The position numbers were made by a program, and so were the translations under genes. This document shows, in pieces, positions 5,117 to 6,243 of a stretch of DNA of 6,243 nucleotides. The DNA is from an uncultured Alphaproteobacteria bacterium (lineage in GTDB: Bacteria; Pseudomonadota; Alphaproteobacteria; Puniceispirillales; Puniceispirillaceae). The stretch is from positions 1 to 6,243 of the forward strand of contig CAJWDO010000105.1 in NCBI GenBank assembly GCA_913031555.1. Direction: 5' to 3'. Under the pieces are notes generated by a model, which saw nothing but the letters and a program-made list of their open reading frames with translations, ran no database searches and was not told the DNA's origin. Position 1 is the first letter of the stretch. Each line of letters opens with the position of its first letter.

Positions 5117-5932
5117 TCACCCACCAAGCTCTATCGAACGGTCACGCGCGGCAAGGATCGCCCGGACCATCAATTCCTCCATTCCATTCTCGGCCATCAG
5201 CACGGACAGCGCCGCCGCCGTCGTCCCTCCCTTGCTGGTGACGTTGATCCGCAATTGTAAAGGCGGTTCGTCCGACTCCTCGATCAGCGCACCGGCGCCG
5301 GAAACGGTTGCCTCGGCAAGTTGGCGCGCCAGATCGGCCGGCAAGCCAGCCTTGATTCCGGCCGCTGTCATCGTCTCGGCAAGAAGGAATACATAGGCCG
5401 GACCGGACCCCGACAACGCCGTGACCGCATCCATCAATGATTCATCATCCAGCATCACCACTGTGCCGACCGCCGACAACAATGTTGTCGCCAGCGAAAC
5501 AAGATCGGCCGGCGCGTCGGCAGCGAACAGCGCGGTCACCCCCTTGCCAATGGCGGCCGGCGTGTTCGGCATCGAACGCAGCACCATTGCATCAGCGCCG
5601 AGGCGTTCACGGAACCAGCCTGTCGGAATACCCGCGGCAATCGACAGAAAGGCCGTGTCCGTGCCGACAAGCGCGCCGAGACCGGCAATAGCCTCATCCA
5701 TCATTTGCGGCTTTACCGCCAGCACGATCATTCGCGCGGCGCGATCCTTGGTGGCAGCATCGGCAATGCTGGCATAGAGCCGGACATTGTCATACCCATC
5801 TGTCCAGGCAAGGTGATCCATCGTCGGCTCGATGATCGCGAATTCCGCGTCAAGATCGGCGTCGGCAAGCCAGCCATGCAGCATTGCGCTGCCCATCTTG
5901 CCGCAGCCAATAAGCGTAATCAGAGGTTTCAT
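5117..5932 (-). CDS. proC: Pyrroline-5-carboxylate reductase
   Basis: A complete 271-residue enzyme, the normal length for ProC. It reduces 1-pyrroline-5-carboxylate to L-proline with NAD(P)H, the last step of proline synthesis, in the cytoplasm. The Rossmann nucleotide-binding loop is LIGCGKMGSAM (7-17). Further signatures are VLAVKPQMMDE (70-80), LRSMPNTPAAIGKG (118-131), TALSGSGPAYVFLLAE (171-186) and NVTSKGGTTAAAL (230-242), the last being the conserved P5CR signature. All conserved blocks are present, so it should be active. The start at 5932 gives MKPLITLIGCG, the expected short strand before the glycine loop, although no good ribosome site is visible upstream. With 27 bp between it and the upstream YbjN-domain gene, coupling to that gene's translation may compensate. 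Confidence 0.96.
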   Translation of the reverse strand: MKPLITLIGCGKMGSAMLHGWLADADLDAEFAIIEPTMDHLAWTDGYDNVRLYASIADAATKDRAARMIVLAVKPQMMDEAIAGLGALVGTDTAFLSIAAGIPTGWFRERLGADAMVLRSMPNTPAAIGKGVTALFAADAPADLVSLATTLLSAVGTVVMLDDESLMDAVTALSGSGPAYVFLLAETMTAAGIKAGLPADLARQLAEATVSGAGALIEESDEPPLQLRINVTSKGGTTAAALSVLMAENGMEELMVRAILAARDRSIELGG

Positions 5933-5959
5933 ATGACGTCAGGACACAGCGACGGCGCG

Positions 5960-6241
5960 CTATGCCTCCCCTTCGGTGACCATCATCACGGCCGTGGCGG
6001 CGTCATGTGCCGGAAGCGCGCCTCTGACCACCTGATAGATGGCCGGATATACCTGTTCGCACTCACCAAGCATGATGTCGACAACGTCTTCAACCTGTTC
6101 AGGCGTCGCCCCGCCGGCACCACGAAGCGCCAGCGTATGCCGCAGCTCCAGCTCACAGGTCGCCATGTCGAGCGCCAGATGGCCAATAAAAAGCTGTTGG
6201 TTCAGAAGCGCCGCCAGAAGGGCCAGTTCGCCAACCTGATC
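5960..6241 (-). CDS. YbjN-domain protein, C-terminal part (5' end outside window)
   Basis: Ninety-three residues and a TAG stop are visible; the frame runs open through the right edge, entering at about 6241 with DQVGELALLAALLNQQLFIG. The frame does not begin at the internal methionine at 6166, because the conserved family sequence continues upstream of it. YbjN traits are the LNQQLFIGHLALD segment, the ELRHTLALRGAGG strand-turn, the helix TPEQVEDVVDIML, and VYPAIYQVVRG, with the small-residue GEA end common in the family. The domain has a type III secretion chaperone-like fold; E. coli YbjN affects motility and stress phenotypes but has no settled biochemical role. It lies 27 bp upstream of proC in the same direction and is probably co-transcribed. 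An upstream neighbour cannot be seen. Confidence 0.85.
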   Translation of the reverse strand, partial: DQVGELALLAALLNQQLFIGHLALDMATCELELRHTLALRGAGGATPEQVEDVVDIMLGECEQVYPAIYQVVRGALPAHDAATAVMMVTEGEA

Positions 6242-6243
6242 AC

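Noticed and set aside
4335..5241. Several plus-strand open frames (for example 4335-4865 and 4699-5241) across the TetR-like gene and the end of proC
   Set aside because: Their translations are rich in Arg, Pro, Ser and His without domains, while the minus strand encodes recognisable conserved proteins with ribosome sites.
5934..5941. Perfect 8-bp palindrome TGACGTCA just upstream of the proC start
   Set aside because: It resembles a eukaryotic CRE site by chance; an isolated 8-bp palindrome in GC-rich bacterial DNA is expected and nothing else supports a binding site.

Overview
The window is a gene-dense stretch of an alphaproteobacterial chromosome, judged moderately high in GC by eye. The evidence is the protein types and gene order: an IlvE of the alphaproteobacterial kind divergent from a MarR/response-regulator pair resembling petP-petR, and a YbjN / proC / TetR-COQ9-fold / csaA run. 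I see no phage, transposon, CRISPR or tRNA/rRNA signal, and no gene-free stretch reaches 300 bp. Genus cannot be settled from the sequence alone.

Layout. (1) Bases 2-235, plus strand: the C-terminal 77 residues of MoaE, the catalytic subunit of molybdopterin synthase, entering from the left edge. (2) 264-1151, minus strand: complete ilvE, a branched-chain aminotransferase, convergent with moaE. (3) 1152-1275: a 124-bp divergent control region with an AT-rich core and a small palindrome. (4) 1276-3841, plus strand: a compact three-gene signalling operon made of a MarR-family regulator, an OmpR-family response regulator and an EnvZ-like membrane histidine kinase. The kinase start lies inside the last codons of the response regulator gene. 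(5) 3857-6241, minus strand: four co-oriented genes, in transcription order a YbjN-domain protein (cut by the right edge), proC, a TetR/COQ9-fold protein and csaA.

How they work together. The plus-strand trio is a self-contained two-component system with an extra one-component regulator. The kinase has a periplasmic sensor segment and an EnvZ-type phosphorylation site, and the response regulator has all the usual receiver residues. The ilvE and proC products serve amino-acid biosynthesis, CsaA is an OB-fold tRNA-binding or chaperone-type protein, and YbjN and the TetR-like protein have no secure function.

The most unusual sequence lies in the two non-coding gaps of the minus-strand cluster. 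A 14-bp unit repeated four times plus a degenerate fifth copy precedes csaA. A 7-bp unit repeated nearly three times, with an inverted copy of its core nearby, precedes the TetR-like gene. Both units carry the word GATTA, and one period is exactly double the other. I found no clear evidence of an undescribed multi-gene system; these repeats and the uncertain role of the TetR-like protein deserve the second look.
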